Part shown: positions 34,607 through 45,399 of the stretch, in pieces
How positions within the stretch are numbered: the stretch's first letter is position 1
How the letters are laid out: each line of letters opens with the position of its first letter
Source: Symsagittifera roscoffensis
Lineage: Eukaryota > Xenacoelomorpha > Acoela > Convolutidae
Length of the DNA stretch: 64,000 nucleotides
Assembly (NCBI RefSeq): GCF_963678635.1
Contig: NC_087067.1
Coordinates: 10,213,716 to 10,277,715, forward strand
Direction: 5' to 3'
Notes under the pieces: generated by a model
Database searches by the model: none
What the model was told of the DNA's origin: nothing
Seen by the model: the letters and a program-made list of their open reading frames with translations, nothing else
Program-made: the position numbers and the translations under genes

Positions 34607-36441
34607 CTGAAACAACAACAACACCCTCTCAACAGTTATTTCATGACGCTAAAAGTACAGCGCTGATTTAAATTATTTGAACAAAACGATGAAAACTTGA
34701 AAATTAAAACGTGTTGTTCTCAAATTGAGTTAACTTTAGACAAAAAATGATGAAGCCCAATCTTGTTTAATATTTTAACAGAATTACTATGGCGCAGTTT
34801 GTTTTGCAAAAACTGGGCCCAAAACTTTACCCCAAAAACGATCAATGTTGACTTTTTCTAGTCAATCAAAAAATACCTAAGCCAATTTGTTCAATTACTG
34901 ACAAAAAGTTGCGATGCAAAAAAATTCAGATAAAAGGTTGAAAAACTTACTTGAAAAGTTGAAAAACACAGCAACAAACACTTCATGTTTGTAAAAAAAA
35001 CTCATAACCAGCATAAAAAAGAATAGAAAATCAATTACCAAGTGTCAAAAAATTTTGGCCGAAACCTGTTTGAGCCGAAAACAAAACTGTCGTCATAAAA
35101 ATTTTTATTGAGTTTTAAAAATTTTTACTACCCCTCCAATCTCAAACAGATAATCGCATGCAAATATATTTGCACGCAGAATTATGCAATAAAAATTGAC
35201 TGCGCCGATGCAACATTAACTGAAATTGTTTGAATATTTAAAAAAAGGAACAAAAATGAAAAAAAAAAAACCCTATATCAGACTTAGCAAATTTACAAAT
35301 TACTGAACTTTCAGTTGTAGTAAAAAACGGTTTAAATTGGAAAAAAAACACATGCTCTAGAAAGAAAGCCAAAAAAACCAATCCATTAAATAATTGCGTT
35401 TCAAATAAAAACGGAAAATGAACCGATTTAAAAAATGACTCCAATTTGAGAAAACTTGATCATTATGCTAATAATCGTAATTTTTTACGTCAAACGAACT
35501 TTGTTTACTGAAGAGCGTAGTGCTGATTTAAACGCATTTTAACGCACTTAAAATGCGTTTTCGTCAAAATGAGTTGATTCGAGAAGACATTATATGGTGA
35601 CGAAAATTGCTTAAATCAGCAGTAATTTGTCTTCCATTTAGCAAATGACTTTCAAAGAAAATTTAAACCATGAAAGAAACCATTAAAAAATTCCTCAAAA
35701 TTTTAAAGCCACGCAATTTAAAAACGTGCCTTAGTGGACAAAGTTAAGCGCAAATTCAGATTCAACTCTGTAAAATGCCTGTTTTCAATGTACATTTTGG
35801 ACAACATCTTCTTTGTCAGCAAAATTTTTACATTGACCGAGAGCAAATGATCAGAGCTACCATCTATGAAAGAATCATTATTTGGTTTCATTGACTTGCT
35901 AATGTAATCCGGGTCTGAAAATGGCAGTTTTCCTCATCTGCACTTAGTTTTTCTTCGTAGTGAAATCTTTTTTTTTAATAAGCGGAATAAAAAAAATTGT
36001 TCGTACGACGTGAAACATTCTCCGCGAGAAAATGGAAACACTCAGTGTGAAAACTTTACCAAATTCGGACGCTTGTTTCTTATTCACGCGAAATAAAAAA
36101 CTTAAGTCAGATGAGGAAAACTGGTATTTTCAGACCCGGATTATATGAGCAAGTCATTGAAACCAAATAATAATTCTTTCATAGATAGTAGCTCTGATCA
36201 TTTGCTCTCGGTCAATGTAAAAATTTTACTGATTTTCGAAGGAAATGTTGTCCAAAATGTACATTGAAAACAGGCATTTTACAGAACAAAATCCTGAACT
36301 TTCGCTTATTTTTGTTCTCTAGTGTATCATTACTTTGTTCATTAGCACCTAAATAACTGAGTACCAAAAAAAAATACAAGGAAAAGAAATCAAGCTCCCA
36401 ACTCAAAACTGGCTTCAAAAACTAAATAAGTTTTGACTCAC
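34607..36441. other. Intron 10 with foldback element
   Basis: AT-rich. The notable part is the inverted repeat at 35769-36286; no coding exon seen. Confidence 0.5.
35769..36286. repeat. Foldback (long inverted-repeat) element
   Basis: The left arm (about 35769-35946) and the reverse complement of the right arm (about 36104-36286) agree closely over about 180 bp: TGTAAAATGCCTGTTTTCAA, GACCGAGAGCAAATGATCAG, CCGGGTCTGAAAAT. The spacer is about 155 bp. Related pieces sit at 24690, 32370, 36740-37000, 38860-39240 and 45690-46560, all in CLEC16A introns. Confidence 0.85.
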
Positions 36442-36679
36442 TTTAACCCTCTGTGTTGGCAAATAGATTTTCTCTAGAACATTCTGGTCGCAAGTAGGGT
36501 TATTAAACATGGCCAGTAGTAGGATGACAGACAAGAGACAGTTCTGATCATTAACTTCTTCATTTGAAGAACTACTTTTGGACCCAGATTTGCTTTTGTG
36601 TCCAGAGGCGTCAATAGATGGCAGTATACATTTGGTCATTTTGCAGTTTAGACTGTAGAATACTTCGGACAGAAAGGGT
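36442..36679 (-). CDS. CLEC16A: CLEC16A coding exon 10
   Basis: 238 nt. Starts RPFLSEVFYSL (human RPFLDMVYHAL), has a K/S-rich insertion, then NCLLSVILLLAMFNNPTCDQ and NVLEKIYLP, equivalent to human ALFVLCLLYAMSHNKG and KLERIQLP. Acceptor TTTTTTTCAG|ACCC, donor TTAAA|GTGAGT. Confidence 0.93.
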
Positions 36680-37309
36680 CTGAAAAAAATTGAAAAACAA
36701 ATTGAACGCTGTCTGATATGGTTTGCCGAATAAGCCGAGTAAAATTTTGATCATGCGATGTTAAATATTTTGAACAAGAAATGACATTTATTTCAGTGTG
36801 AAAACTTTCCTTTACGCGGCTGTGTTTCATTTTTTTGAATAGTCTCGAATAAAATTTTTATCATGCGATTGTGAAATATTTTGAACAATAAAATTGAACT
36901 TTTCAGTGAGAAAACTTTCCTTAATTCGGCTGTGATTGAAGTTTTGTTCACGCCGTTGACTTTTCATGCCTTAACTCGGCTATGTTTTATGTTTTTTTTT
37001 CACGCATTTTCAAGAAAGTAACAGATCATCTGCTCGAGGTCACTGTCAGTTTGTCTGAAATGGTCCTTGACAATAGGTAATCTAGAGCGTAGACGCTTAA
37101 ACTTGGCTTTAATTTTGTCCACTCGTGTATATCAGCAAAAAAATGCTATTAGAAAAATTGCCTTCAATTAGTTGAAAAAATTAGAATGAAAACTGAAAAA
37201 GAAATCAACCTCCAAAGTATAAAATTTGCTCTACTCCAAAAATTTAGTGAAAATTAAATTGGTTTATTAGCACTGCAACGAATCTCTAAAAATGCGTTCG
37301 TTCTTTTAC
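36680..37309. other. Intron 9
   Basis: Contains two or three diverged repeats of GTGAAAACTTTCCTTAACTCGGCTGTG-like sequence (36780-36990) from the foldback family. No coding exon. Confidence 0.5.
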
Positions 37310-37526
37310 CTGTCGGCTAAGGATATGTATTTGGGTCCTGGGAAAGTGTCGCTTTCATCTCCGCTATTCTGAATGACATTCACAACTGCAGCTGTGATTG
37401 GGTCCTTCAGAACAGGCGACGGAGGCAGCAAGGCAGGCGAGTGGGTCTGTGACATGGCTCCAAGAGACAAATTATCCCTGTGGTAGTCGTCTCCACCTAC
37501 CACCTTACTGTCCATGTTATCCTCAC
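37310..37526 (-). CDS. CLEC16A: CLEC16A coding exon 9 (linker)
   Basis: 217 nt, phase-consistent with both neighbours. Encodes a low-complexity linker with SPALLPPSPVLKDPITAAVV and ending PGPKYISLAD. There is no clear residue match to vertebrate proteins, so the call rests on phase, position and codon-like composition. The acceptor (TGTTTGAAG|GTGAGG) lacks a good pyrimidine tract because a dispersed repeat abuts the exon. Donor GACAG|GTAAAA. Confidence 0.78.
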
Positions 37527-38190
37527 CTTCAAACATTAAACATAGCCAACAGACAGTTACAAAAAAAGTGTCAATAAAGGCAATTAAACAAAAAATACTG
37601 ACTTGTTTTTTGAAAATCTTTCAAATTTCAAAACAATAGACGCCTTTAAAGCTCTTTGAAATTCTAGAACAATTTATGCTTGGAACTTTTTGATAAAACT
37701 AACCCAATTTGAGAAGACTGGACCAATAAAATAATATTTCATTTCGCCAGGAACTCTGATAATTCACTTCCATTTTCGAAGTTAGAAGTCGGTCAGGTTT
37801 TTCGTGACCTTTACACTTTGCTGTTCGATAGTCAACAGACATTTCAACAAAGTATATGAACTTAACTTAAAACGAAATCAAACGTCACACCACGAAAAAG
37901 TAAATTTGAGCCTGAACAAAATTTAAGACTTCTCCTGAGAAAAAAAAACAAAACTAAATTATAGCGACCTATAAAAAAGTCCGGACTACGTTCATCGAAT
38001 CATAAAAAGATAAGAATAACAGAGACTTTACATGAGCTCAGCAGCGTGGCGACAGGGTGTGGTGGGATCGAGAGGGTCGCCCCCATTCTGGACACATTTT
38101 TCAAAAGTATCCCCTTTGGTACTATTTTTCGAACCTATTTTTGGTTGACCAACCTGAAAATGTTTCTAAAGGCGCCTTGAGCACCAGTTT

Positions 38191-38379
38191 GCTCTAGATT
38201 CCTTCCCCCCCACCACCAGCGAATTGTCACTAGTAATCTCTGTTCTGATTGCTCGATTGTTACAAAAATTGGCATGCGGACTGATTAGGCTATGACAAAC
38301 ATATTTGGTCTTTACATTTTTACAATTTTACCCCAGAAAAATGATGCTTATTTGAGGTGGGGGGAAAAGGAAAAAGAGC
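38191..38379. mobile_element. MITE, family 2
   Basis: Ends GCTCTAGATTCCTTCCCCCC and GGTGGGGGGAAAAGGAAAAA; interior GGCATGCGGACTGATTAGGC as in the 7576 copy. Confidence 0.72.
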
Positions 38380-38859
38380 ATATTGTTGCCACTAACTTGA
38401 TAAAATGAGCCCCATTCGACAACATTGGATCAATATATTAAATTTTTATTTCGCTGGGAAATTTAAAAATTGAATTCCTTTTTCAAAACTAGTAGTCGAT
38501 CACGTCTTTCGTGACCGTTACAATTATAGTGTTCGATAGTAGAGTTTGCTTCTTTTTGACAAAAAAAATGAAGCTAACTTAAGAAAACTTAAAAGTCAAG
38601 CAGCGAAACAGAAAATCGAGACTGAACAAATTTTATGAACTTAACTTTTAAAAAAATAACATCAACGCGACTTATCTAAGAGTCTGCACTAGGTTCATCG
38701 ACTCTTACTAATTTTATGATCAAACAAAAAATCTAACGCACTTTTCTTTTCTCCGTTTTGTTTCGAGCTCAATTTTCACCAGTATTCAAGATTTTATTTA
38801 GACACTTTCAAGTTTCCGTCATTAACTCTTTTGATGTCAAATTATACTTAAATGGTAAT

Positions 38860-39240
38860 CCGCGTCTAAAAAAGCCAGCTTTCCTCATCTGCACTAAGTT
38901 ATGCATCGTAGTGAATGCTTTCTTGACTAAGTGGACTAAAAAAGTTTTTCACGCAACGTGAGACATTCTCAGCGAGCAAATTGAAATAAAAAGTGTTAAA
39001 ACTTTACTATACTCGGCTGTTTCTTATTTTTCCACGCGAAGTGCAAAACTTAGTGCAGATGTGGAAAACTGGCATTTTCAGACCAGGATTACATTTTTAA
39101 GTCATTGAAACCAAATATTGAGTTTCGTTGAGAGTAGTTCTGATCATTTGCTCTTGGTCTATGTAAAAACTTCACCAATTTTCAAAGAAAATGTTGTCCA
39201 AATTGAAAACAGGCATTTCAGAGAGTAAAACTTTAAGTTT
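38860..39240. repeat. Foldback-family copy
   Basis: Left piece TCCTCATCTGCACTAAGTT and inverted right piece AACTTAGTGCAGATG, followed by TCATTTGCTCTTGGTC and AACAGGCATTTCAGAG. The left arm is shortened. Confidence 0.65.
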
Positions 39241-39302
39241 CAGCTTCATTGTCCATTAGTGTTTTAGGGACGATAGTCTGAAAAAGCAGAAAGTTTCCAT
39301 TT

Positions 39303-39372
39303 TGCAAAAAAAAGGCCCGACAGTATTCGAACCACAAGACATGTCAGCTCAAGCAGGGGTGTTACTTCTACG
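39303..39372 (-). repeat. tRNA-like segment
   Basis: Minus strand contains CTTGAGC loop-like sequence and TTGTGGTTCGAATACTGTCG (B-box-like), similar to 48467-48540. Cloverleaf pairing is poor, so a SINE remnant rather than a gene. Confidence 0.45.
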
Positions 39373-39394
39373 CCAGATGTATCATTAAGTTTGA

Positions 39395-39767
39395 TTTTAT
39401 TATAAGGCAACTTGAACGCAGAGGCGAAGTTGCACTTCGCATACACAAGCAAAAATATGACCGATAACGCAACTGGGAAAAACTGAATAAGTAAAACTTT
39501 GAGTCTATAAAATTTCTTAGGTGACGCACGCCAATTATGATTCTACATAATTGCTAAGTGACGCAAGCCAATTATGACGCTTTAGCAGTACCAGTCAATT
39601 TGAAAAAAAAAGAAATTTGCCAGCTAACATGCCTCAATTTATAGAGCGGACGCATTTCAATTAGTATACGAAAGAGGTCATTAAAAACATCCGAGCCCCC
39701 AAGTTCAAACCCTCTTATTTTGTTGCGGGTCTCCTACCCTACCTCTACAATACCTCTAAATTTTAAT
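39395..39767 (-). repeat. SINE-like repeat, tandem unit 1
   Basis: Starts TTTATTATAAGGCAACTTGA, with hairpin core GCGAAGTTGCACTTCGC, then CGCACGCCAATTATGATTCT and a decayed AAGTTCAAACCCTC tRNA-like patch. Confidence 0.75.
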
Positions 39768-40140
39768 TTATTATAAGGCAAGTTGAACACAGAGGCGAAG
39801 TTGCACTTCGCATACACAAGCAAAAATATGACCGATAACGCAACTGGGAAAAACTGAATAAGTAAAACTTTGAGTCTATAAAATTTCTTAAGTGACGCAC
39901 GCCAATTATGATTCTACATAATTGCTAAGTGACGCAAGCCAATTATGACGCCTTAGCAGTACCAGTCAATTTGAAGAAAAAAAGAAATTCGCTAACAAAC
40001 ATGCCTCAATTTATAGAGCGGACGCGTTTTAATTAGTATACGAAAAATTTCATTTAAAACATCCGACCCTGCCCAGGTTCGAACCCTCTTAATTTGTAGC
40101 GGGTCTCCTTCCCTACCTCTATGATACCTTATGCTAAAGT
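39768..40140 (-). repeat. SINE-like repeat, tandem unit 2
   Basis: Near copy of unit 1 (373-bp offset) with a better B-box-like CCCAGGTTCGAACCCTC. On the minus strand the tRNA-like end comes first and the hairpin core last. Confidence 0.75.
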
Positions 40141-40614
40141 GCTCATAGAAATATAATAGTCTGTGTTAATATCCTTAGCATTGGCTATACTTAGTAGCTG
40201 GTTATTGATCAAAACGAACACATTTTGTCGCAACAATATTTGCGTCGCAACAATATTTGCGACTAAGGTCGGAAAAAAGAGTGTTCAAACAATAATACAA
40301 GCTTTGCTTGTATAAATACTTGTAATAATTTCACGTGAAAAATCTTGTGAAGAAAGTTCTTTACCCAAAAAAAGTCTAGTACCCGGTTGCAACAAGCTTG
40401 CTGATCGTAAGGGTAAACATCATTAAAAAACATGAGCATAAAAAAACGTTTCATTAATCACTGAAAATAATAGAGTTGCGTAATTATGTGTAATAATGCC
40501 CATTATTATAACTCTGTAGTAATTGTGAGTAGTAATTGAGTAATAATGCAGTTGAGAATTGAAAAAAAAAACAACGTTATCTCAACCTATCCTCTTTATA
40601 TTACATTAACTTAC

Positions 40615-41020
40615 CTTCATTGGATAGAGATGAAATGTTGTGCGCTGAGCTTGCGTTTCTCGGCATACTTTTCTGATCTGTGTTACTTCCAAAGTCAAAC
40701 TCAGACTCCGTTTCGCTCACATTTGTACTTGACGCCGTCAAACTTTCTCCGACAGTTGAGGGAACTTCTAAGAAATTTGACTTGACTCTCTCATCGCTTT
40801 TCACAATTTGGTCAAAATTGCACAACTTGGTAGCATCTCTCAGGCGCCCTGAACTCCGGCGGTTGAAAAACTCGGATATTGTTTCGGGCGGAATTATGAG
40901 CTTTGAAGACCAGTTTGTTAAATCGTTTTCGCTCAGAATTTTGACAAGATCATCTTGTGAACTGCAAACTATGCGTGTCAGAACGTTGACAAGAGGTTCA
41001 AAATGAATGATGTGGAATAC
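40615..41020 (-). CDS. CLEC16A: CLEC16A coding exon 8
   Basis: 406 nt. Starts VFHIIHFEPLVNVLTRIV, aligning with human VFLIIHHAPLVNSLAEVI. The rest is a poorly conserved, S/T/N-rich and probably disordered linker (about residues 375-480) in the place of the charged linker of vertebrate CLEC16A. Acceptor TTTTCAG|GTATTC, donor GAAG|GTAAGT. Confidence 0.92.
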
Positions 41021-43702
41021 CTGAAAACTTGCAAAATAAAGCATCTAGTGTAAAAAAGGGCTTTTGCCATCTGTAACTATTGTTCCGATTACAATCTAGG
41101 AATGGAATTTTATTTCGATGATTGTTTGCACGCGATACAAAAAAAGAGAACCACCAAGTCGAAAAAAACATTGATAAACCACTCGAAAATGTAGAAAAAA
41201 CTAGATCTATCAAAATGAATAAGGCTAGTTTTGGAACAAAAAGTGCCAAGATGATAGAACGTACAATAAAAATCAAAATAAAATTTACCAAGCTGCAATA
41301 CAGCCAAAAATAACTTAGCAGAAACCCTTTAAACCGAAAAAAAAGTTCAACATGACTTATAGAAAGTCCCCCTCGCCCTCAAAACACACACACACAAACA
41401 AAACTTTTTTTTGCACGTCAATGAGATTACTGAGCCGATATAATATAGGTAGAAACATTACACCGAAGAAAAAAAATCAAAAAATTTAAGACTAAAAAAA
41501 AGTTATTTAATCCCCCTCGCCCTCAAAACACATTAACGCATAAAAACTCGCTCGTCGAACGATATAACGCAATACGAGGCCACTAAATTGATATAATAAA
41601 GGTTGAAATCTATCAAGCCGAAAAAAAATGAAATTTTAGAAAATCGACAGATATTTAAAATGCTGACATGCACTTTACCGGTGCATGTTAACATTTTGAT
41701 AGCTGTAAATTTATTGCTACAAGAGATTTCCACGAAATGAGTCCAGATGAAAAGAGTCCTGTGAACAACGTTATTTACGGGACGCAAAGTTTTGTACCCG
41801 ATTGCTGCTTATCGCAAGGGTAATGAAAAAAAATTGAAAAAAAAAACGAACATTTTTAATATTTTAACTTAAATTGAGTTTTTTTAAGCTGAGAGAGACT
41901 GAATTATGTTAACATAGCCAACAGTAGATTGAAAAAATTTAGAAAAAAAAACAAAAAAATTATTGAAAATGTTTGAACACTTTTCAACTTTCGAGTTTGG
42001 TAGAAACTAAACTAGATTTAAACTCATTAAATTTAAGAACTCTTCATGATTGGCACTTTTTCCTTTAAATTAAACCAATGTAAAAAAAATCTGAATCAGT
42101 GGGTAAGTTTTCTTTAATCCGCTGCGAAATCTAGAAACTTTCGAAACTAAAAACCGATCACGTTTTGTGCGCGCCATTTTGGCTTCGTACCTAGCCTTTT
42201 AGCGAAAGAACTTGAATAGACTTCAACAATTGCATGTGAACCTGATTGCATTCAAAAACGCACTACAAAGAGTCGAAGCTGCGCTTCGCAAACTCTAGAG
42301 AGAACACGACAAAAGCAGTTATAAAAGATGCAAAAAGAAAAAGTAGAAATAAGCCTCGAATAGTTAAAAAAAAATCTGCTACATAGAGATTATGAGTTTC
42401 ACACACCAACCACTCAGTCACGGACGCTTAATAAATCACAAAAATGAAGCAGAAAATATGCTATGAATTAGCCAAAAATTAGCCAAAAAAGATGCTATGA
42501 ATTTTCTTATACTACAGATCGTGATTATAGCAAAAGTGCCACCAAAACAGCACTTTTATTAGCGAGTTAGATTGGGAAAAAGAAGGTTCATACTAAACAC
42601 TACACTTGCAAGTGTAAATATGCATGATAAACTTACGTAGTTATTGGAGCATTTTAAAAACTTTTTAAAAAAACCAAGACCTATAAAGTAAACATCACCC
42701 TCTTAAAATTTGCAAAATAATCAAACTGGGAGTTTATCTCTCTTTGTTGTCCTTTGTGAATGTTGTGTCATTTAGTTTTAAACACCGAAACTCTCACGCC
42801 TGTTTTTCTCGAAACGGAGGCAACTTACTTAAATTTTTCAGTCCAATCACGGGTGAAAAGGCTTTAATATGATACCACATTTGACCCGCAATGAACTTGA
42901 TGTGTTTCCCAAAGGAAAACACATCACAGCCAACAGACAAAAAAAGGACATTGAATAAGGAAACCCAAAAAAATGATTGATTTACTTTTGCACGTTTTTC
43001 GACTTATTTTTCGGAGAAAATATCATGTTGAACTTTCCAATTACATTAATTATTAGTCCGCTGGGAAATCTGAAAAACAAAATGTACTTCGAATTAAGAA
43101 GACATTCACATTTCTTTGCGCCAATTTTCCTTGTATAATTTGTGAACGTATTTTGCCTTTCTTTTAGCAAATACATCTGAACAGAGTTTTAAAAAAATCA
43201 AACTCGACTGTGAGACGCAATCCTGGAAAAAATTATCAACACAATCTATATAACTGCCTTCACTATGTTCAATTGAAATTACTAAAAAAATTTCCCCATA
43301 ATTTCCGGAAAATACATTGGAATTGGACACGAATATGAAGCTAAATTTCACGAACACACGAAAACGGCTAAATTTAGCTCTAAAAAAGCAAAAACGTGAA
43401 AAAAAGAAAGCATAATCGGCTATAGCCCAGAATCGCTGGTGCAAATATGCCCTAATGAATTAATTAAATCCGTTTATCTACGAATGAAATGAACAATTAA
43501 ATGATCATTTCAGCTCTTCATGGAGAACCACCGTTAAGCTCCAGATTACAGCAATTGTACAATACACATCCTGAAAATGAAGAGAAAAATAATGCACGCG
43601 ACCTATATAATTGTCTTCACTAGGTTCATTGGCACTTAGAAGCTATGCCATTGATCGGAACAATAACATCCTTCAAGAGCGAAGACTGGTAGTAGGACTT
43701 AC
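41021..43702. other. Intron 7, repeat-rich
   Basis: 41362 and 41513 share CCCCCTCGCCCTCAAAACAC. 41740-41820 shares GTACCCGATTGC...GCAAGGGTAA with 40375, 54780 and 56750. Dispersed-repeat copies lie at 41905-42270 and 42925-43275, and a SINE-like element at 42268-42620. No exon seen. Confidence 0.55.
42268..42620 (-). repeat. tRNA-derived SINE-like repeat, best copy
   Basis: Minus strand: GTGACTGAGTGGTTGGTG (A-box-like, near 42420) and ACTATTCGAGGCTTA (B-box-like, near 42350), then an A/T-rich body and the hairpin core (GCGAAGCGCAGCTTCG) near 42285-42270. Confidence 0.65.
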
Positions 43703-43803
43703 ATGTGACGTTAGAAACAAAGCGACTGGCAACGAAATCGGTCTTGCATTTTCAACATCGATCACAACCTTCCCATATGGCTGCGAAGTTGAACTCCCTT
43801 CAC
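43703..43803 (-). CDS. CLEC16A: CLEC16A coding exon 7
   Basis: 101 nt, a short exon found from splice sites and homology. It encodes GEGSSTSQPYGKVVIDVENA followed by RPISLPVALFLTSH, which matches human RPKISLPVSLYLLSQ. Acceptor GTTTCAG|GTGAAG, donor ACAT|GTAAGT. Phases fit exons 6 and 8 exactly. An open frame on the opposite strand over this exon has no recognisable homology and is taken as a shadow. Confidence 0.93.
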
Positions 43804-44261
43804 CTGAAACCATTTTTTGCAAGTTCAGAGTGAGTTACTTTTTATATATTTTATAATTTTAGGTGATGCTAATCTGTTCGGTGATGCAATTTCACTGCTG
43901 TTAGGTGATGCCAGTTTGTTTTGTTATCTTAGTTTTCATCTTAATCTTTTGTCTTAATTTAACTCTATTTTATACTCTTATCGTCTAATTTCGTCTAACT
44001 GACAGCAGTTGAGAGTCAACTTCAGATTTCGTCCGCGATTGCTGAAGTTCGCCTAAGTTATTTTTTGGTTGCTGCAAATTACATGCAACTTTATATATCA
44101 AATACTTTTCAATTTTTCAATGACATTAAGGTTTTTTTTTGCTATCAATGAGGTTCACGCAACAATAGTTCGAGAAACTTGCCATTAAATTTAAGAGGGA
44201 CGAAATATGTGAAGACTATTTCTAAATGCCTTTGTAATCTAAAAAATGCTGGCTGCCGTAC
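43804..44261. other. Intron 6
   Basis: Contains TTAGGTGATGC-type short direct repeats (43860-43910). No exon or mobile element recognised. Confidence 0.4.
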
Positions 44262-44479
44262 CTGTATTCGTACTCTGATTATAAGAATTAGTTGCATCAG
44301 AGGGAGGTTGCTGTTGGGCTATTGGCACTAGGTAGAGTGGCAGAAGGAGTCCAGTTAGGAGGTACTTTGTGAGGATCTGGGACAGTCGAGGCACTTCCAG
44401 TCGGAAGATGTCCTGGATGTAAGAGAGATAGTCCAAGTGTTCGTGGCACAGGTCTCGCAGTTTGTCCATGGACGAATTA
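44262..44479 (-). CDS. CLEC16A: CLEC16A coding exon 6
   Basis: 218 nt. Encodes MDKLRDLCHEHLDYLSYIQD, then LLTGLLLPLYLVPI, matching human LSDLVAEHLDHLHYLNDIL and LLNRLFLPLYVYSL. It ends in a Q/S/N-rich linker (about residues 295-311). Acceptor CTGCAG|TAAT, donor ACAG|GTACGG. Confidence 0.94.
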
Positions 44480-45149
44480 CTGCAGCAAAAAAAAAACATT
44501 TAACTCTGAATTTTAGCTTTTCCAACGGCAAACATTGGTTATCATTATGCATAAGCTTTGCATAATGTCAGCGCTGTTTCATTTGATTCATCACATTTTC
44601 GGTAAAAAATATTTTAAAATAATTATCACATTTTAATTTTATTTCTTCTCATTTGACTTTGACCTTGGTTTTTGTAAACATAACATCAGTCAAAATTCAG
44701 ACGCAAAAATTAGGACAAGCAAAAAATTGGCAAACTGGGGCTTTAAAGTTGCGAGGAAATGCAAAAATAAATGAATAAGCTTTGAAAATAACAATAACTC
44801 ACAACCTTAAATCGCTTGCGTTTGCAATTATCCGCAGTAATTATCCTTAGTTTATTCTTGATTAGTTCATGCTCTATGATCCGTTTGTGGCTGACACTTT
44901 GATGTGGAAAAATGCATCGACCCCTGTGATTATTACGAAAGCAACCAAATTTTGAAAGCGACCAAATATAATAAAAGCTCCTAGTAGCAACCAAATTTCT
45001 AATCTACTTTTTAAGGGCCGATGTTGTTATCTATGGCCATTGCGTCTTAATGCATCAGATTCGAACAGTGAACCACTTATTACTTTCAACTTTGAAATCT
45101 AGTGGCTTAAAATACTTTCCGGGGTCATTCTTCGGATCGGAACAGTTAC
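44480..45149. other. Intron 5
   Basis: Has a perfect 9-bp hairpin CATTATGCA/TGCATAATG at about 44543-44567. No exon seen. Confidence 0.45.
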
Positions 45150-45399
45150 CTTATGTTTCCATGTGTCAATTCATTTATCTCCAAAACCAACTTCCCCAAA
45201 TCGTGCGTCAAATTGGCAAAGTAAATATTGGCCACTCGGTCGCAAATATAGCTCATCGCAGCGGCGTCTTTCACTCTGAAGCAACTGAGCGTGATTGTGC
45301 GCACTGCTGTTCTCACCATACTCTCCGAGTGATTGAAGAACTTCAGCGCTTCAGTTAAGAGAGGAAAGTCTTTGATTTGGTCATTGTAGAATAGATGCA
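45150..45399 (-). CDS. CLEC16A: CLEC16A coding exon 5
   Basis: 250 nt. Encodes VHLFYNDQIKDFPLLTEALK, then FFNHSESMVRTAVRTITL (human: FFNHPESMVRIAVRTITL) and a more divergent end of the FPL domain with YICDRVANIYFANL. Acceptor ATTTCAG|TG, donor ATAAG|GTAACT. Confidence 0.95.

Larger units (their letters stand above)
37527..40614. other. Intron 8, repeat-rich
   Basis: Holds dispersed-repeat copies (37537-38010 and 38390-38710), a family-2 MITE (38191-38379), a foldback copy (38860-39240), and a 373-bp tandem pair of SINE-like repeats (39395-40140). 40230-40262 has GTCGCAACAATATTTGC twice in tandem. No exon seen. Confidence 0.6.

Noticed and set aside
41030-41044. An exon 8 start at the upstream ATG (reading MLYFASFQ before VFHII)
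   Set aside because: TTTTCAG|GTATTC fits exon 7 in phase and restores SHVFHII as in the family; the upstream codons are intron.
43611-43856. Plus-strand open frame of 81 codons that looks protein-like
   Set aside because: It lies opposite CLEC16A exon 7, whose conserved SLPVALFL segment explains the coding-like composition.
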